The position numbers were made by a program, and so were the translations under genes. From assembly GCA_032622095.1 (NCBI GenBank), contig CP136063.1:93783980-93847979 (forward strand): a stretch of DNA of 64,000 nucleotides, given 5' to 3'. This document shows positions 46,380 through 58,708 of this stretch, one piece after another. The stretch comes from Siphonodentalium dalli (lineage: Eukaryota > Mollusca > Scaphopoda > Gadilida > Siphonodentaliidae). Each line of letters begins with the position of its first letter. The first letter of the stretch is position 1. The notes beneath the pieces were generated by a model that saw only the letters and a program-made list of their open reading frames with translations, ran no database searches and was not told where the DNA came from.

Positions 46380-47450
46380 ACCTCTAATGTCGGTAGTACC
46401 GTCCGGGCTCCATCGGTATCCGATAACTTGAAAATGCTTTGAGATATCAACTTCAAATTTTACATATGGATAAAACTCATCAATAGGCCGATTGAGTTCG
46501 AAAATGAGGCCCGCTCGTCAATTAGGGGGTTATGGGGGGATTTTGTAGGTAAAATGTTAATTTTCATTGTTCAGTATGCTATCAACTCAAGACAGCTTTG
46601 AGATATCAATTCCAAATTTTAAATATGAATAAAACTTTATTAATAAGCCGATTGAGTTCGAAAATGGGGCCCGCCCGCCAATTAGGGGGCGAGGGTGGGG
46701 GTCTTTGTGTGTATAATGTTCCTTTTCGTACTTATGAAATGTATACCTGAAGAATGGTTATAAAGGTATCAATTCTAATTTTGTTATGTGTATGATACTT
46801 GGCAATAGGTCAATATCATCACATGGGGTCGGCCCGCCAATTAGGGGCCGAAATGTGGGAGGTACATTGGTCTTCTAGACACTTATTATAACTCAAAATG
46901 GTATCAAGGTATCAACTCAATAGTTTAAATATGGATAAACTCATCAGCGGATTGAGTTCATCCATGGGACCTGTCCGCCAACCAATTAGTGGCAGATGGG
47001 TGGGGTTTGTTGTGTGTAAAATAATTTTCATTCTTTAATTGGTACAAGGATGGTGTGAGATACCAATTTCAAATTCTACCTGTGGACAATACTCATGAAT
47101 ATGTTGCTCTATTTCTCGCATGTGACTGGCTCACCAATTAGTGGCTATAAGGGGAGGTGAGGTCTTTTGGGTCAATTTTTCTTCAAGTGGCTTCACAAAA
47201 ACCCCATGGTCGATTTAGCTCAAATTTTATCTACAGGTTTGTTATATGATGGAGGGATTTAATTCACTGCCTATATGCTAATCAGGGGTGGATAAGGAGC
47301 TTAGTTTCTTCTGCCAGTTTATTTCCCCCCCCCCCCCTCAAAATATACTTGGCCCTTTAATTCAAATTCAGTGAGCAAGTTTCCTTGGTGACGGGGAGTA
47401 AAATGTGTTGAAAAGGTCCCAATATGTTGATTAGGGGTGAACTTATGGTG
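46380..47450. repeat. Degenerate tandem array, about 150-175 bp, about seven units
   Basis: Units share CCAATTAGGGG, CCGATTGAGTTCGAAAATG, AATATGGATAAAACTCAT and TAAAATGTTAATTTTCATT-type blocks (near 46490, 46665, 46830, 46960, 47130, 47270, 47430), decaying to the right. Confidence 0.6.
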
Positions 47451-48295
47451 CATTGAACCATCTTGAACAGACAAATATGCACTTCTCCAGTTGCTATAAT
47501 AACCCTTATTTTTTAATACCTATGAATGGTGTAGCTAGCATCTAGCTCTGATAATGGCATTATTGTTTATAGCAGTAATCAATTGGCACAGAGGTCATTA
47601 ATCATCTCCTGGCAAGGCATTTATCTGGTTTGTTTACTTTTAATGACTGTTCCTTTTGTAACATAGGGCAAATGTCATTAGCAAGATTAAATAAATAAAA
47701 AGAGCATTCAGTTCTACATCAATGAATTTTGTTATTAGCTCTCTTGATTTTAGAACCAGAATTATTATAGAACACTATAAGAAACATATTGAACAGTGAT
47801 TCACTATAGTTGTAGATATGTGCCATTTGAGTTTATTCCCTGTTCAGAGAATGACAATAATTTCATGTGATATGAGTATGAGCAACCATTATGCAGAGGG
47901 TATTGAAATACACCAGTTTTAACCCACAAGGCTCCAACATCCTTTTTTCAGCATGATACATGTCAAGTCTGATAGTGGCAATATAGGTAGAAATCAGACT
48001 TAAGTAGATTTTGCTTCGATGCTCTTTTGAGCTGAACCTATAACTGTTCATGAAACATTTTGTTTTTATTAAATTTATTTGAAACCTTGACCATATACAT
48101 ATATTCAGCGTACTGTTGAGCTAATACTATGGATGCATTTACCTGCATTATTGGTGAATTTGGTTTTAGGATCAAATATATTAATTAGGGGCCAGAGTAT
48201 GGGGGTTCATATAGTTTTGGTTACTTGGTTTTGAAAAATAGCTTATTCTCTAGAGCCACCTGGTGAATCCTTTCAAATTTGACTTGAAGCATTAT
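47451..48295. other. No recognisable feature
   Basis: AT-rich DNA inside the compound repeat region. Confidence 0.4.
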
Positions 48296-48339
48296 AGTGC
48301 AGCGGCCAAATCGAAAAAGAGCTCTAGTTTTCGAGATAC

Positions 48340-49765
48340 CCCTACCCACGGTAGAACAAGTTAAAACCAACTTTTTTTAAAGGAGAAATATATACTCTTT
48401 ACGAAAATGATAGTGAAAAATAACGGAATTGGTGGTGGCTATTCTCAAATTGACGATGAACGATACCCACCAGTGACTTTTCCCAGAAATTAACGATTTT
48501 GGTAAAGTGAGCCCTGCGGCTATGTCCTTAGTAATTTGCCCACAATGTTGGTGTTAAAATGACTACAGCATACCATATTTGTACCCGATATGCAAGAAGT
48601 GTTGGTTAATTTGGATTTTCGTGCCATTTGGAGCCGAAACATTTATTTTTTGTCGAAAAATCGCTCTTTTTCAAAAAAATTATATTTTTCGAACATTATC
48701 ATTCAGTCGTATATTGCAATAGTATTGAAATATTTAGTTCATATGGTGTAGTAGTTATCTAACAAGCATATGAAGAAAGAAGTTAACAAAAATTTTGAAC
48801 GGTCTGCGAGATATTGGATTTTAGCTACCCCTCCCCCAAACACGTTTTTGGTCGAAAAAAATACATATTTTTGATAATGACATTACAAACATTTTCGAAT
48901 TGATCTGAATGGGACCAATATGAATCTTGTACCGAAAGTGTTGTCCAGAGATGCCGTTTAATCGATTACAGATGTGTTCAGGCTTTCAAACCCCCAGTTA
49001 CAACAACAACAATTATTTTATTGATGACAGGTAATTTTGCATGCATTAACATCGATGTTAAGTACTAAAACCTTTGTTATAAACAACACGTGACCAACTA
49101 TATAACTCATATGGCTCATTAGTTATCTGGACATCACAAGTAGAAAGAATTTGACAGAAATTGAAAAATAACGGAATAGGTGGTGGCTATTGTCAAATCG
49201 ACGATGAGCGATACCCTCCAGTGACTTTTTCCAGAAATTAACGATTTTGGTAAAGCGAGCCCTGTGGCTATGTCCTAGCCTATTTGCCCATATTTTTGGG
49301 GTTAAAATTACTACATCATACCATACCTCTACCTGATATGAAAAAAGTGTTGGTTAATTTAGATTTTCCTGCCATTTGGAGCCAAAACATTTATTTTTTG
49401 CTAAAAAATCGCACTTTTTCACAAAAATATTATTTTTCGAATATTATCATTGAAATGGATATTGTTATAATGCCCAAATATTTATTTCTTATGGTGATGC
49501 AGTTATCTGCCAAGCATATGCAGGAAGAAGTTAACAGAAATTTAGAACAATTTGCGAAATAATGGATTTTAGCTACACCTCCCCAAACACATTTTTGGTC
49601 TAAAAATTACATATTTTTGTTCAGAACTTTATCAAATTTCCCAATTGATCATACTGGGACCCAACATAATTCTTTTGCTGAAAATTGAGCCCGGGGACAT
49701 TGCTTAAGTGATTAAAGACGTGTCCAGGCTTCCAGACCCCAAATTACAACAACAACGCATTGTAT
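48340..49765. repeat. Left arm of large foldback: two diverged tandem units
   Basis: The units at 48340-49015 and about 49150-49765 share AAAATAACGGAAT, GGTGGTGGCTATT, ATTAACGATTTTGGTAAAG and GAAGTGTTGGTTAATTT-type blocks and end near ACAACAACAA. Both are complementary to 53095-54105. Confidence 0.8.
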
Positions 49766-50339
49766 TTGCTATTACATACAATAAGTGTCGCATATCAATA
49801 AACCAATCAATAGTTTATTCTCAAAAAAACAATAATGGTATACAGAGATTACCAGCATGTCCGACGTATAGATGCACAAGTACTCCATTCGCGTTTAAGA
49901 TTGAAATGCAGTAGTTTGAACTATGGCCAATTGAGTAATCACATTAAAACGTCCCCTCTCTGTCATTGTGGCAAATAGAAAAGGCATATCATTACTTTTT
50001 GGAAAACAGTGGTCCTAAGACTGAACTTCTAATTATATCAGAAATACTATTTTTATGTACAGCAACTCAAGTCATCGCGAAAATATTAAAATAGTTGACG
50101 GGGTTCAGACAAAGCGATTTCCATAATGCTGCCATTTGTTAAAACTTCGTGAAAAGCATTGAAACCCTGCTGAGCGCGAAATTTACCACCACCAGATCGT
50201 CTGCAATCTCACGGCGACGGGCGTATCAATGACGAAAACAACATTATCTGTGTAGCATTGCGTCCAATCAGCTCCAACGAAACTATGTGTATATCATTGT
50301 ATCCAATCAGTTCCAACTGGATTACATCCTAATTTTCCC

Positions 50340-52985
50340 CATCCAACTCTCTCCCAGATAAATTGTTTACCTCCGGATAGAACTACCACATACTTATATA
50401 TCGCATAGTTTCGGCCACAATATATGTTGATATTGAATTCATAATCCCTTCAGTACATGATGTGTTCAAGACTTCAAATAGGGTAGGGGTACATACAACA
50501 GTGAACATTTGCCAGCCGCTTGTTGTGGAGTGCCACATGATGCAGACTTTCGGGAACCAACACATATGTATATTCTGATAAAAACTAACATTTGGTCAAG
50601 CCCTCAATTAATATTGGGGTCATATCATTTCACCATGTGGTGTCTTTCAAGACTTCAAATAAAGTAGGGGTCCTCAAAATTTTGCCTTTCTTATTTTCCA
50701 GTCACTTTTCGCTAAGTGCTCATTCTTTCAGAACCCAAATCCATCTATTTACATTGTTTACGTCCTTGTACAATTAACTCGCCATTGTCCATACACGCAG
50801 TCAATGATGATATCGTTCCAGTCCGTGGGGTGTTCTAGTCTTCAAATTGGGAAGGGGGTAATACAAACATTGAAAAATCGCATTATTTATTTTTCAGTCG
50901 CTTTTTGTAAAGTGTCCCTGACTGTCGGGTATTAACCCATCTATAACAATTGTGTATTTCTTAAAAGAATAGCCATTTGTCCAGATCGTCGTTTCCACCC
51001 TGAGGGCACATCCATTCAGTTCGTGGTAGGTTCAATGGTTTACATGGGGTAGGGGTCCCTTAAAATTCGCCTTCATCGTTTGCCATCTGCTTTGTGTAAG
51101 GTACCACTGTGTTCTCGCGAACGGCGGGCTCGCGAGACCATTGCATCTTTTCTGACAGAACAGCCATTCGGCCACAATCTCGGGTAATATGGATAGCTTA
51201 TGCCTTGAGCTTGTGGTGTGTTCAAGACTTCAAATAGGGATGGAGTCCCCTGAGAGTAAAATTTAGCTCTTTCATTTCCTGACCATTTGTTGTAAAGTGA
51301 CATAGGCTTTCGGGAACCATCTCATCCATAACAGATTCGTATTGCCAGATAATAATCCCATTTGTGCACAACTTCAGTTAACATTGAGAGAATATCATTT
51401 TGTTAAGACTTCAAGTTGGATAATGGGGTCCTAAAGACATAGAGAATTCGCCTTCTTGTTTGCCAGCCGCTTTTTGTAAACTGTTCCAGGATTTCGGGGG
51501 ACCCAAATCACCCATATATCAATTAATAATTCCATGATAGCAATACCTTTCGATCACGCACTCAGCTAAGTATGAGAGAATATAATTTCAGTTCATGCTC
51601 TGATCAAGATATTAAATTGGTTAATGGGGTCCCCCCCCCCCCCAAAACAGTTGAGTATTCGCCTTTCTCTTTCATCAACAACTTTTTGTAAAGTGACCCA
51701 GACATTCAAGACCCTGGTATACTATACTCTTTATATAGCGTCCATTTCTCTACACACGCAGTTAATAATGGGAGCACATCCTTTCGGTTCATTGTGTGTC
51801 CCAAGACTGCAAATGGGGCAGTGTGTCCTAACACATTACATTTCGTATTTGCCAGCCGCCTTTTGTAAAGTGTTCCAGGATTTCGAGAACAAAACCACCC
51901 ATACAAATTGTAAATAATACATGAGAGCATATAGATTCGGTTCAGTGTGTGCTAACGAGTTTAGAAGGGTTATGGGTACCCAAAACAGTGAGATTTCGCC
52001 TTCTCTTTGCTAGCTATTTTTGTAAAGTGACCTAGACATTGGGAAGCCAGCCAACCCACCCATCGTGCCATGAAGAGGTATATTTCCTGAATTACATACC
52101 ATTTGTCCACAGCCCAGTTAATATTGAGAACATGTCCATCCATTAGTGTGTTTAAGACTTTTAATGGGGTAGGGTGCTCAAAGAAAATATTCAGCTTTGG
52201 TTTTTGCCAGCCGCCTTTTGTAAAGTACCCTAGGATTTTGGGAACCAAACTACCCATATAACGTGTATATTCCCTCATAGCACTACCTTTCGTTCACACT
52301 GTGATTTAATAATAAAAGCATGAATATTCGGCGCATGGTGTGTTCAAGAGTTTAAATGGACATATAAAGGGGTCCCACAAAAAAAAATATTCGCCTTTGG
52401 AGTTTGCCATCCGATTTTCGTAAAGTGCTAAAGGCTTTCGGGATCCAACCAACCCATCCATCAACACCATGTATGCGCCCCGATATGACTATTTGTTGCC
52501 CACATCCTCAGTTAATATTTACATCAATCATTTCAGTTCGTGAGTTGTTCAACTTTAACACTTCAATTGTGTAGGGGGCCTAAAACAGCAAATTCGTCTT
52601 TCTTATTTATCAGCCACTTTGTGTAAAGCGACACATGCACAACCCATCCATACAAATTATGTATTCTTTGATAGAACTACATTCCTGTCACATTCTCGGT
52701 TAATATAGAGAATTAGAGATCATATAGATTAATTTCGTATTGCTTTGAAGTCTTTAAATTGGGTAGAGTGTTCTTGAAAATATATAGCAAATTCGCCCTT
52801 CATATTTGCCTAGCAAGGTGCCACGCTGTTTCGGGAACAAACCCATCCATAAACATTGTATATTTCCTTATGTAACTGTCCTTTATAATTACATGATTCT
52901 TAATATTGAAATAATATTTTATTCAGTTCGTGGTGTGTTCAGGACGTCTAATAGGGCGGGGGAGCCACAATAATTTTGTTCTGTA
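50340..52985. repeat. Satellite array of about 14 units, about 190 bp each
   Basis: The marker TGTTCAAGACTTCAAAT and its variants recurs near 50460, 50645, 50833, 51026, 51220, 51404, 51598, 51797, 51945, 52145, 52335, 52540, 52735 and 52935. It is followed by GGGTAGGGGTCC, CGCCTTT, TTTGCCAGCCGC and TTTTGTAAAGTG blocks. Units are diverged. Short frames inside are not genes. Confidence 0.85.
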
Positions 52986-53094
52986 TGATTATGTTATTCT
53001 ATATTATGTGTCCTTTAGAACAAATACTTCAGTTGCTCAAAGTCGATATGTGTTAATATAAAATTACATGTCATAAAAAACAATATTGTGTTGT

Positions 53095-54105
53095 TGTTGT
53101 AACTGGGGGTTTAATTGGAAACCTTAGGTCATCTAAAACCAGGCTCGCGGTGTCTACGGATCAGGTTTTCATCACACGAATAATGATTAGATGCTCGTTA
53201 GAATAATTTAGAAAGGTCTGTCTTGTTATCATAAATATGTAGTTTTTCTACCAAATCGAGTCCGGGGGAGCGGTACCTAATTCCAATATCTTGAAAACCG
53301 TTGACAATTTCTGTCAAATTCTTTCTACTTGTGATGTCCAGATAACTACTGAGCCATATGAATTATATAGTTGGTCACGTATTATTTATAACAAAGGTTT
53401 TAGTACTTAACATCGATGTTAATGCATGCAAAATTACCTGTTATCAATAAAATAATTGTTGTTGTTATAACTGGGGTCTGAAAGCCTGAACACATCTGTA
53501 ATCGATTAAACGGCATCTCTGGACAACACTTTCAGTACAAGATTCATATTGGGTCCCATTCAGATCAATTCGAAAATGTTTGTAATGTCATTTACAAAAA
53601 TATGTATTTTTTTCGACCAAAAACGTGTTTGGGGGAGGGGTAGCTCAAATCCAATATCTCGCAAACCGTTCAAAATTTTTGTTAACTTCTTTCTTCATAT
53701 GCTTGTTAGATAACTATAATTTTTTTGAAAAAGAGCGTTTTTTCAACAAAAAATAAATGTTTCGGCTCCAAATGGCACGAAAATCCAAATTAACCAACAC
53801 TTCTTGCATATCAGGTACATATATGGTATGCTGTAGTCATTTTAACGCCTACAATGTGGGCTAATAACTTAGGACATAGCCGCAGGGCTCACTTTACCAA
53901 AATCGTTAATTTCTGGGAAAAGTCACTGGTGGGTATCGTTCATCGTCGATTTGAGAATAGCCACCACCAATTCCGTTATTTTTCACTATCGTTTTCGTCT
54001 ACAGTATATATTTCTCCTTCAAAAAAGTTGGTTTTAACTTGTTCTACCGTGGGTAGGGGTACCCGACCACTTTTGGCGTTTGGCCGCTGTACTATTTTTG
54101 GAACC
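53095..54105. repeat. Right arm of large foldback
   Basis: Complement of 48340-49765: TTGTTGTTGTAACTGGGG, AATAAATGTTTCGGCTCC, ACATAGCCGCAGGGCTCAC, TTACCAAAATCGTTAATTTC and GAATAGCCACCACCAATTCC. With the left arm it encloses the 190-bp satellite. Confidence 0.85.
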
Positions 54106-54579
54106 TTCTGTTCCAGATTAGTTCAAGGTGTCTAGCTTGACTGGTTTTTAGGGAGGCTATTGGTCAAATACAGTATAATATGACAAATTTGGAAACTTTA
54201 TGCATGATTGGGAAGTTCAAGACAATTCTGATCAAGAACCATTTGTGGATTCTTTCCAAATTTGGTTTTGAGCATCATAGGGATAACTACTTTCATATTT
54301 GTTTAAGGCCAACACTTTAATGAGTTATAGGGCCTACAAATCAGTATCAGACCCTTCCAGAAATTGGTGGCCCACTCAAAGGGCCACTGCTATTTGTTTC
54401 AGAGGTTCTGTTTACTGAATATTCTGTGTACAAGGCGATTTATTATCAATGGCAATGCAGTGGCCATTTATTTCTCGAATGCTATGTTTGCTTATGAATT
54501 GATATGTGCATCATTTGAAATATAGAATGACTCATCTCAATGGGTTCACATCTGCCCATGTAGTGGGCCTATTTTTACT

Positions 54580-55010
54580 TAGTACCATGAGCAGATGAGA
54601 ATGTCCTATTTTTAGTTTGTTCCGAAATCCAAGATGGCCGCCATCTTGAATTTCTTTGGCACACCCTACAGGTCGCATTTATGAACGGATTTTCTCGAAA
54701 CTTGAGCTAGGAGTACTTAATACCATGAGTAGATGAGAACGTCCTATTTTTGGGTCGTTCCAAAATGGCCGCCATGGCAGCCATCTTGAATTTCTTTTGC
54801 ACCCTACAGGTCCCATTTATGAACGGATTTTCTTTGCTAGGATTACTTAGTACCATGAGTTGACGAGAACGTCCTATTTTGAGTCCGTTCCGAAATCCAA
54901 AATGGCGTCATGGCAGCCATCTTGAATTTCTTCGGCACTCCCTACAGGTCGCATTTATGAACCGATTTTCTCGAAACTTGCTAGTGCAATGAGCCAATGA
55001 GAACATCAAG
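54580..55010. repeat. Three tandem units of about 140 bp
   Basis: TACCATGAG, GAGAACGTCCTATTTT, CAGCCATCTTGAATTTCTT and CATTTATGAACGGATTTTCT recur three times (near 54590, 54735, 54855), matching part of the leader at 45840-45900. Confidence 0.75.
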
Positions 55011-55489
55011 TTGATTCAGTGTCAGGGACACTCATTCGTATCATCATGAATTTTGTCATGGAGGTTGACAAGGTTGAATTCAATTCATAGTCATTGTCGC
55101 AAGTTAAGCTACTGTGTCATTGACACTTTCATTATATGCTATCTACAGTCTAAAGCATCTAGCTACAATGCAAGGTAATGTTTGTTTTTATTCCCAATAC
55201 AGTTTACATACATGATAGATCAGTTAGTATAACAATTAAATAAGATATTTAGAACAAAAGGGATTTGGCCAATCTTGAGACGACGTCGTGTCTGGATATT
55301 GCCCGTATATTCGTATACAGATCCCCGTTATTCAGATATAAAATTTTGGTGCATCGTGCACGCAAAGGAAAATATATTGTCAACAAATCGCGTGAATTTT
55401 GATTCTCCCTCTTTGTAACTCGAAATGTCTTTATATCTATATAAATGTTTATATACCTGTCCACTGTGAGAAAGTTATCCTTGTCCACT

Positions 55490-55870
55490 GTGACAACTTT
55501 CTGACTTCGAAGTTTATGAATCTCTTTGTCCCACTTTGTCACACTTCAATATTTTGATGTCCGTATTTTGAAAACACAAGGGAAAAATATTATGTCCCCA
55601 CTTCGAAAACACAGATCGTGTATTTTCCTGTCCCCTATTAACAAATTTCAAACCCATGGGTTTATGTCCCCTTTTCTCACACTCGAGAAAACACACGTGT
55701 ATCCACCCTGTCCACCATTAGTATGTAAAACACCCGACTTTCTATTTTGAGATTCGGTGGAGGATTTCGTGTTTTAGTTTGCTCGTGACGATTTTATGTT
55801 CATTGGGACATAACTCTATCAGTTTGAAGGCTGTGACATAAAGATTTGAGGTGTCCCCGATTGGAGGTCT
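55490..55870. repeat. Reverse-orientation GGGGACA-type motif array
   Basis: TGTCCCC, TGTCCACT and TATGTCCCC motifs with GAAAACAC linkers recur; this is the complement of 45090-45560. It directly precedes the C-type-lectin-like exon. Confidence 0.55.
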
Positions 55871-55975
55871 GTAACACTTGTCCCCTATTCGACACTCATG
55901 CGAGTAAGGGTGTATTTTAATGTGACCCCGAAAGTAACCATGGCGATATCGTGAACACACCGGAAATATTCGGAA

Positions 55976-56479
55976 ATGAGGTCTGTGAGGATGATGATAT
56001 GTGTTTCGACGGGAGTTGCTGTGCCAAGATACAGACGTGAGATTGTGTTGGGTGTAAATTTGATCGGATTGAAGGGATACAGAATTTACGCAAAGGGTCG
56101 TAAATTCGACGGAGCCGTGCAGTATTACGAAGATCAAGGGGGACAACTCTTCGTGGTGGAAAATCACACCCATGCAGTGGCAGACGATAGCTCATCTGGC
56201 CATATAGCACACGACCTTCTGAATGGAACAAACTTGGCCGGATTCTGGGTCAACGGAAACGACAGATCGTTAAACGGAAGTTTCGTCACAACATCCGGGG
56301 AACCGATGCCATTTGTGAAGTGGGGACCAAACGAACCAGATTACTACTCAGGCGCCAAAAACACGATTACCGACTGCATAGAACTAAGGGAGGACGATGC
56401 CTTTCAAACGAATGATGCGCGCTGTTGGTTGAAAATTAGAGGATTTATCTGCGACCTGACTGCCTCGATATCAATTTGA
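55976..56479 (+). CDS. C-type-lectin-like domain exon (partial or single-exon, possibly decaying)
   Basis: The 167-residue frame carries a C-type lectin fold from about residue 33 to the end: GYRIYAKGRKFDGAVQYYED, then QGGQLFVVENHTHA, GFWVNGNDRSLNGSF, FVKWGPNEPD, DCIELREDDAF, TNDARC and GFICD. Such domains bind carbohydrate or protein ligands outside the cell, often with Ca2+. Here the Ca2+-site motif reads EPD instead of EPN or QPD, and WND is TND. The first conserved Cys, expected in the AVQYY stretch, is Tyr, so the last Cys (FICD) has no obvious partner. No signal peptide is visible, so upstream exons are likely or the gene is degenerate. The overlapping frame just upstream (55921-56037) reads as Cys-rich (EVCEDDDMCFDGSCCAK) before a TGA, suggesting a frameshift or missed splice. 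The start codon is uncertain. Confidence 0.6.
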   Translation: MRSVRMMICVSTGVAVPRYRREIVLGVNLIGLKGYRIYAKGRKFDGAVQYYEDQGGQLFVVENHTHAVADDSSSGHIAHDLLNGTNLAGFWVNGNDRSLNGSFVTTSGEPMPFVKWGPNEPDYYSGAKNTITDCIELREDDAFQTNDARCWLKIRGFICDLTASISI

Positions 56480-56837
56480 AAAAGGGGTGACGTTGCTTAA
56501 CGCGCCGCTTCAATAACAGTTTGAATTTTGTGTTTCCCGACAGGTTAGACAGTGCCGTCCGCCTCCCCCAAGCCCACCCACCCTAAAAGTGATTTTTCCT
56601 ATAGTGTTTTTGAAACGTGTCTCTTTGTGGTGTCATTCTTTTGGTATGATTTTTTACTAAATAACGGGTATATTAGAGTTACATTTCTTTGAATTTTACA
56701 ATCGAAACATATTCGCATGCGATGCTGAGTCACGCGGGACACGGCAAACTAAATCGCGCGCAAATTGGCTTGCGATTTTTCAGCATCCCACCCCATTTGG
56801 CATGCGATAGCGTTTGTACTAGGTGATCTATCGGCAA
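56480..56837. other. No recognisable feature
   Basis: Region 3' of the lectin-like exon; no clear polyadenylation signal was found close to the stop. Confidence 0.35.
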
Positions 56838-57015
56838 TACACTAATGAAAACGATTTCACCATCGAGAGTCACTGCATTTAATTAATAATTAGAATGACG
56901 GTGTGTGTTGTCAATTTAGATATACTATTGTAAAAATTACTACTTTGAACAAGATTATTTTCCATTTCTATATTTGATCACCCAACCTGAGTGTTTCACA
57001 TCACTTTAACACTCC
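56838..57015. repeat. Dispersed repeat, copy 2
   Basis: Direct match to 36795-36975 (GAGTGTTTCACATCACTTTA and other blocks). Confidence 0.65.
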
Positions 57016-57046
57016 AATCAGACCTGAAAATATGGTGCCAGACATT

Positions 57047-57430
57047 TGCAGAATGAGATCCACAGAAGGTGAATTCAGTGACGCTACCCCACACAACGGG
57101 CTATCATCACTAAATTCACCTTCATGGGACCTCATTCTGCTTAGGCCTCGTCTTCTCTGGAATATATCCTTATTTATATCAAATTAACAAGTTTTTTAGT
57201 TTCAGTAGAAATTCTTTTTTTTAGTTCAGTTTCTCTCTATCCATAAATTGTCAGATCACAAAATGCATCATCGAGGTGTCCAATGGATGCACGTCACCAT
57301 CTGGGAACTTTAATCTGCTAGCAGATGAGGTCATGCAGAATGAGGTCCACATGGGATGAGTTGGTGACGCTAGCCCGCTGTGCGCATCGAGTAGCGTCAC
57401 TAAATTCACCCTCTGTTGACCTTATTACAT
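57047..57430. mobile_element. Two related hairpin MITEs
   Basis: The first (57047-57142) pairs GCAGAATGAGATCCA and AAGGTGAATTCAGTGA with TCACTAAATTCACCTT and CCTCATTCTGC. The second (about 57333-57425) is a diverged form starting GCAGAATGAGGTCCA and carrying GCGTCACTAAATTCACC. Confidence 0.7.
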
Positions 57431-57555
57431 TTTAGTTTTGACGCCAAAAATAGTTGAAAAATATGAAGGAAAATTACTTTCTGACCCTCTTGACAACCCA
57501 TGCATGTATCCCCTAATAGGTGTTCGGAGAAAAAAATGTTTGACTCCCACCCAAA

Positions 57556-58386
57556 TTAAGAAGGCACCCCGTTAGTGATTTTTCAAGAAATCTCAATTTC
57601 AAACTATCAATTTGAAGGAAAATATCATTATCATTTATAACCAATGTATGACATAGTACTATAACAACACCTGTTCAACCTCACAATATGAGAGATATGT
57701 TCTAATTATGATAACGAGGTACATGTATTATAGGTCGATAGAGAGTTTGACAGGATATATTTACAGAGAACGCATCTGAAATCATTGCTCTTTGTGAGAA
57801 AATAAATCCAATATTTTTCATTGAATATTTTTTTTTAGCCATTTCCAGAACTATTTAATGGAGGAAAATCACCACAAAACAACATAATATCTGAAAATAT
57901 GTAACAGTATTGAGTGTTTATGTCTGGTGGCAGATTATTGCAAACGTGGTTGACTAATGTTTATATTGTTTTTTATTGTTTTAGTCCTTCACACGATAAA
58001 AAGTAGTTCTGCATATGGCAACCAAAAAAAATGAAATATGCAATGAAAAATATTTTATTTATTTTCTCGAGTAGAGTAATGATTTTAGACGGTAGACTGG
58101 TTGTATACACTAGTTGGGTTCATATAAGCTCGATAATGAAGTATAGTTTTTGTTAATATTTCCTGTCAAACTCTCTATCGACCTACCAAATAAAAGGTGT
58201 TTTTTTTTTTAATCGTTTTTTTTTTTTACATAATTAGAACATATCTCTCATAGAGAGGATGAGGGGTGAGGGTGAACAGGTGTTGATATAGTACTATAGC
58301 ATACATTGGTATAGTGGATAATGATTTCCCCTTCAAGTCGATAGTTTGAAATTGAGATTTTTTAAAAATTCACGAATTCTCCTTAA
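57556..58386. mobile_element. TTAA-bounded foldback, about 830 bp
   Basis: TTAA at 57556-57559 and 58383-58386 begin and end complementary arms of about 250-300 bases. These include AATCTCAATTTCAAACTATC / GATAGTTTGAAATTGAGATT, ACACCTGTTCA / TGAACAGGTGT, GAGAGATATGTTCTAATTA and GTCGATAGAGAGTTTGACAGG with their complements. Confidence 0.75.
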
Positions 58387-58557
58387 GTATTAAATATTTA
58401 CAATTGTGCGTAGTTCAAACGTTGTTTTTTCCCGAAATGGTACGATTGGTGTGTGTGGAATTTTCGGCAATATTAGTTAAACAGTTCTTCAACGGGTAAG
58501 GTTCATGGGTAATCATTTATCGCTTGTATTCAGGGAAATGAGACCATTATATATGTC

Positions 58558-58563
58558 TTTATT
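58558..58563 (-). terminator. Possible polyadenylation signal of KLHL-B
   Basis: AATAAA on the minus strand about 150 bases after the KLHL-B stop codon. Position and motif fit; there is no other support. Confidence 0.35.
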
Positions 58564-58708
58564 TAAGTATACCATGTAGGATTATGACTAAAATATTTCA
58601 AACGACCTAAATTTATGTAATCTGGTCTTCATTCCATGCTGATTGCTGTCCTGTTCTTGTAACTTGTATCCGCATTGTTCTTGGTTATTTCTCCATCTAG
58701 ATTATTCA

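Noticed and set aside
49284-49562. 92-codon plus-strand frame
   Set aside because: Lies in the left arm of the large foldback; the homologous arm units do not keep the frame.
55742-56173. 143-codon minus-strand frame
   Set aside because: Antisense to the start of the lectin-like exon and to the GGGGACA repeat; no recognisable domain.
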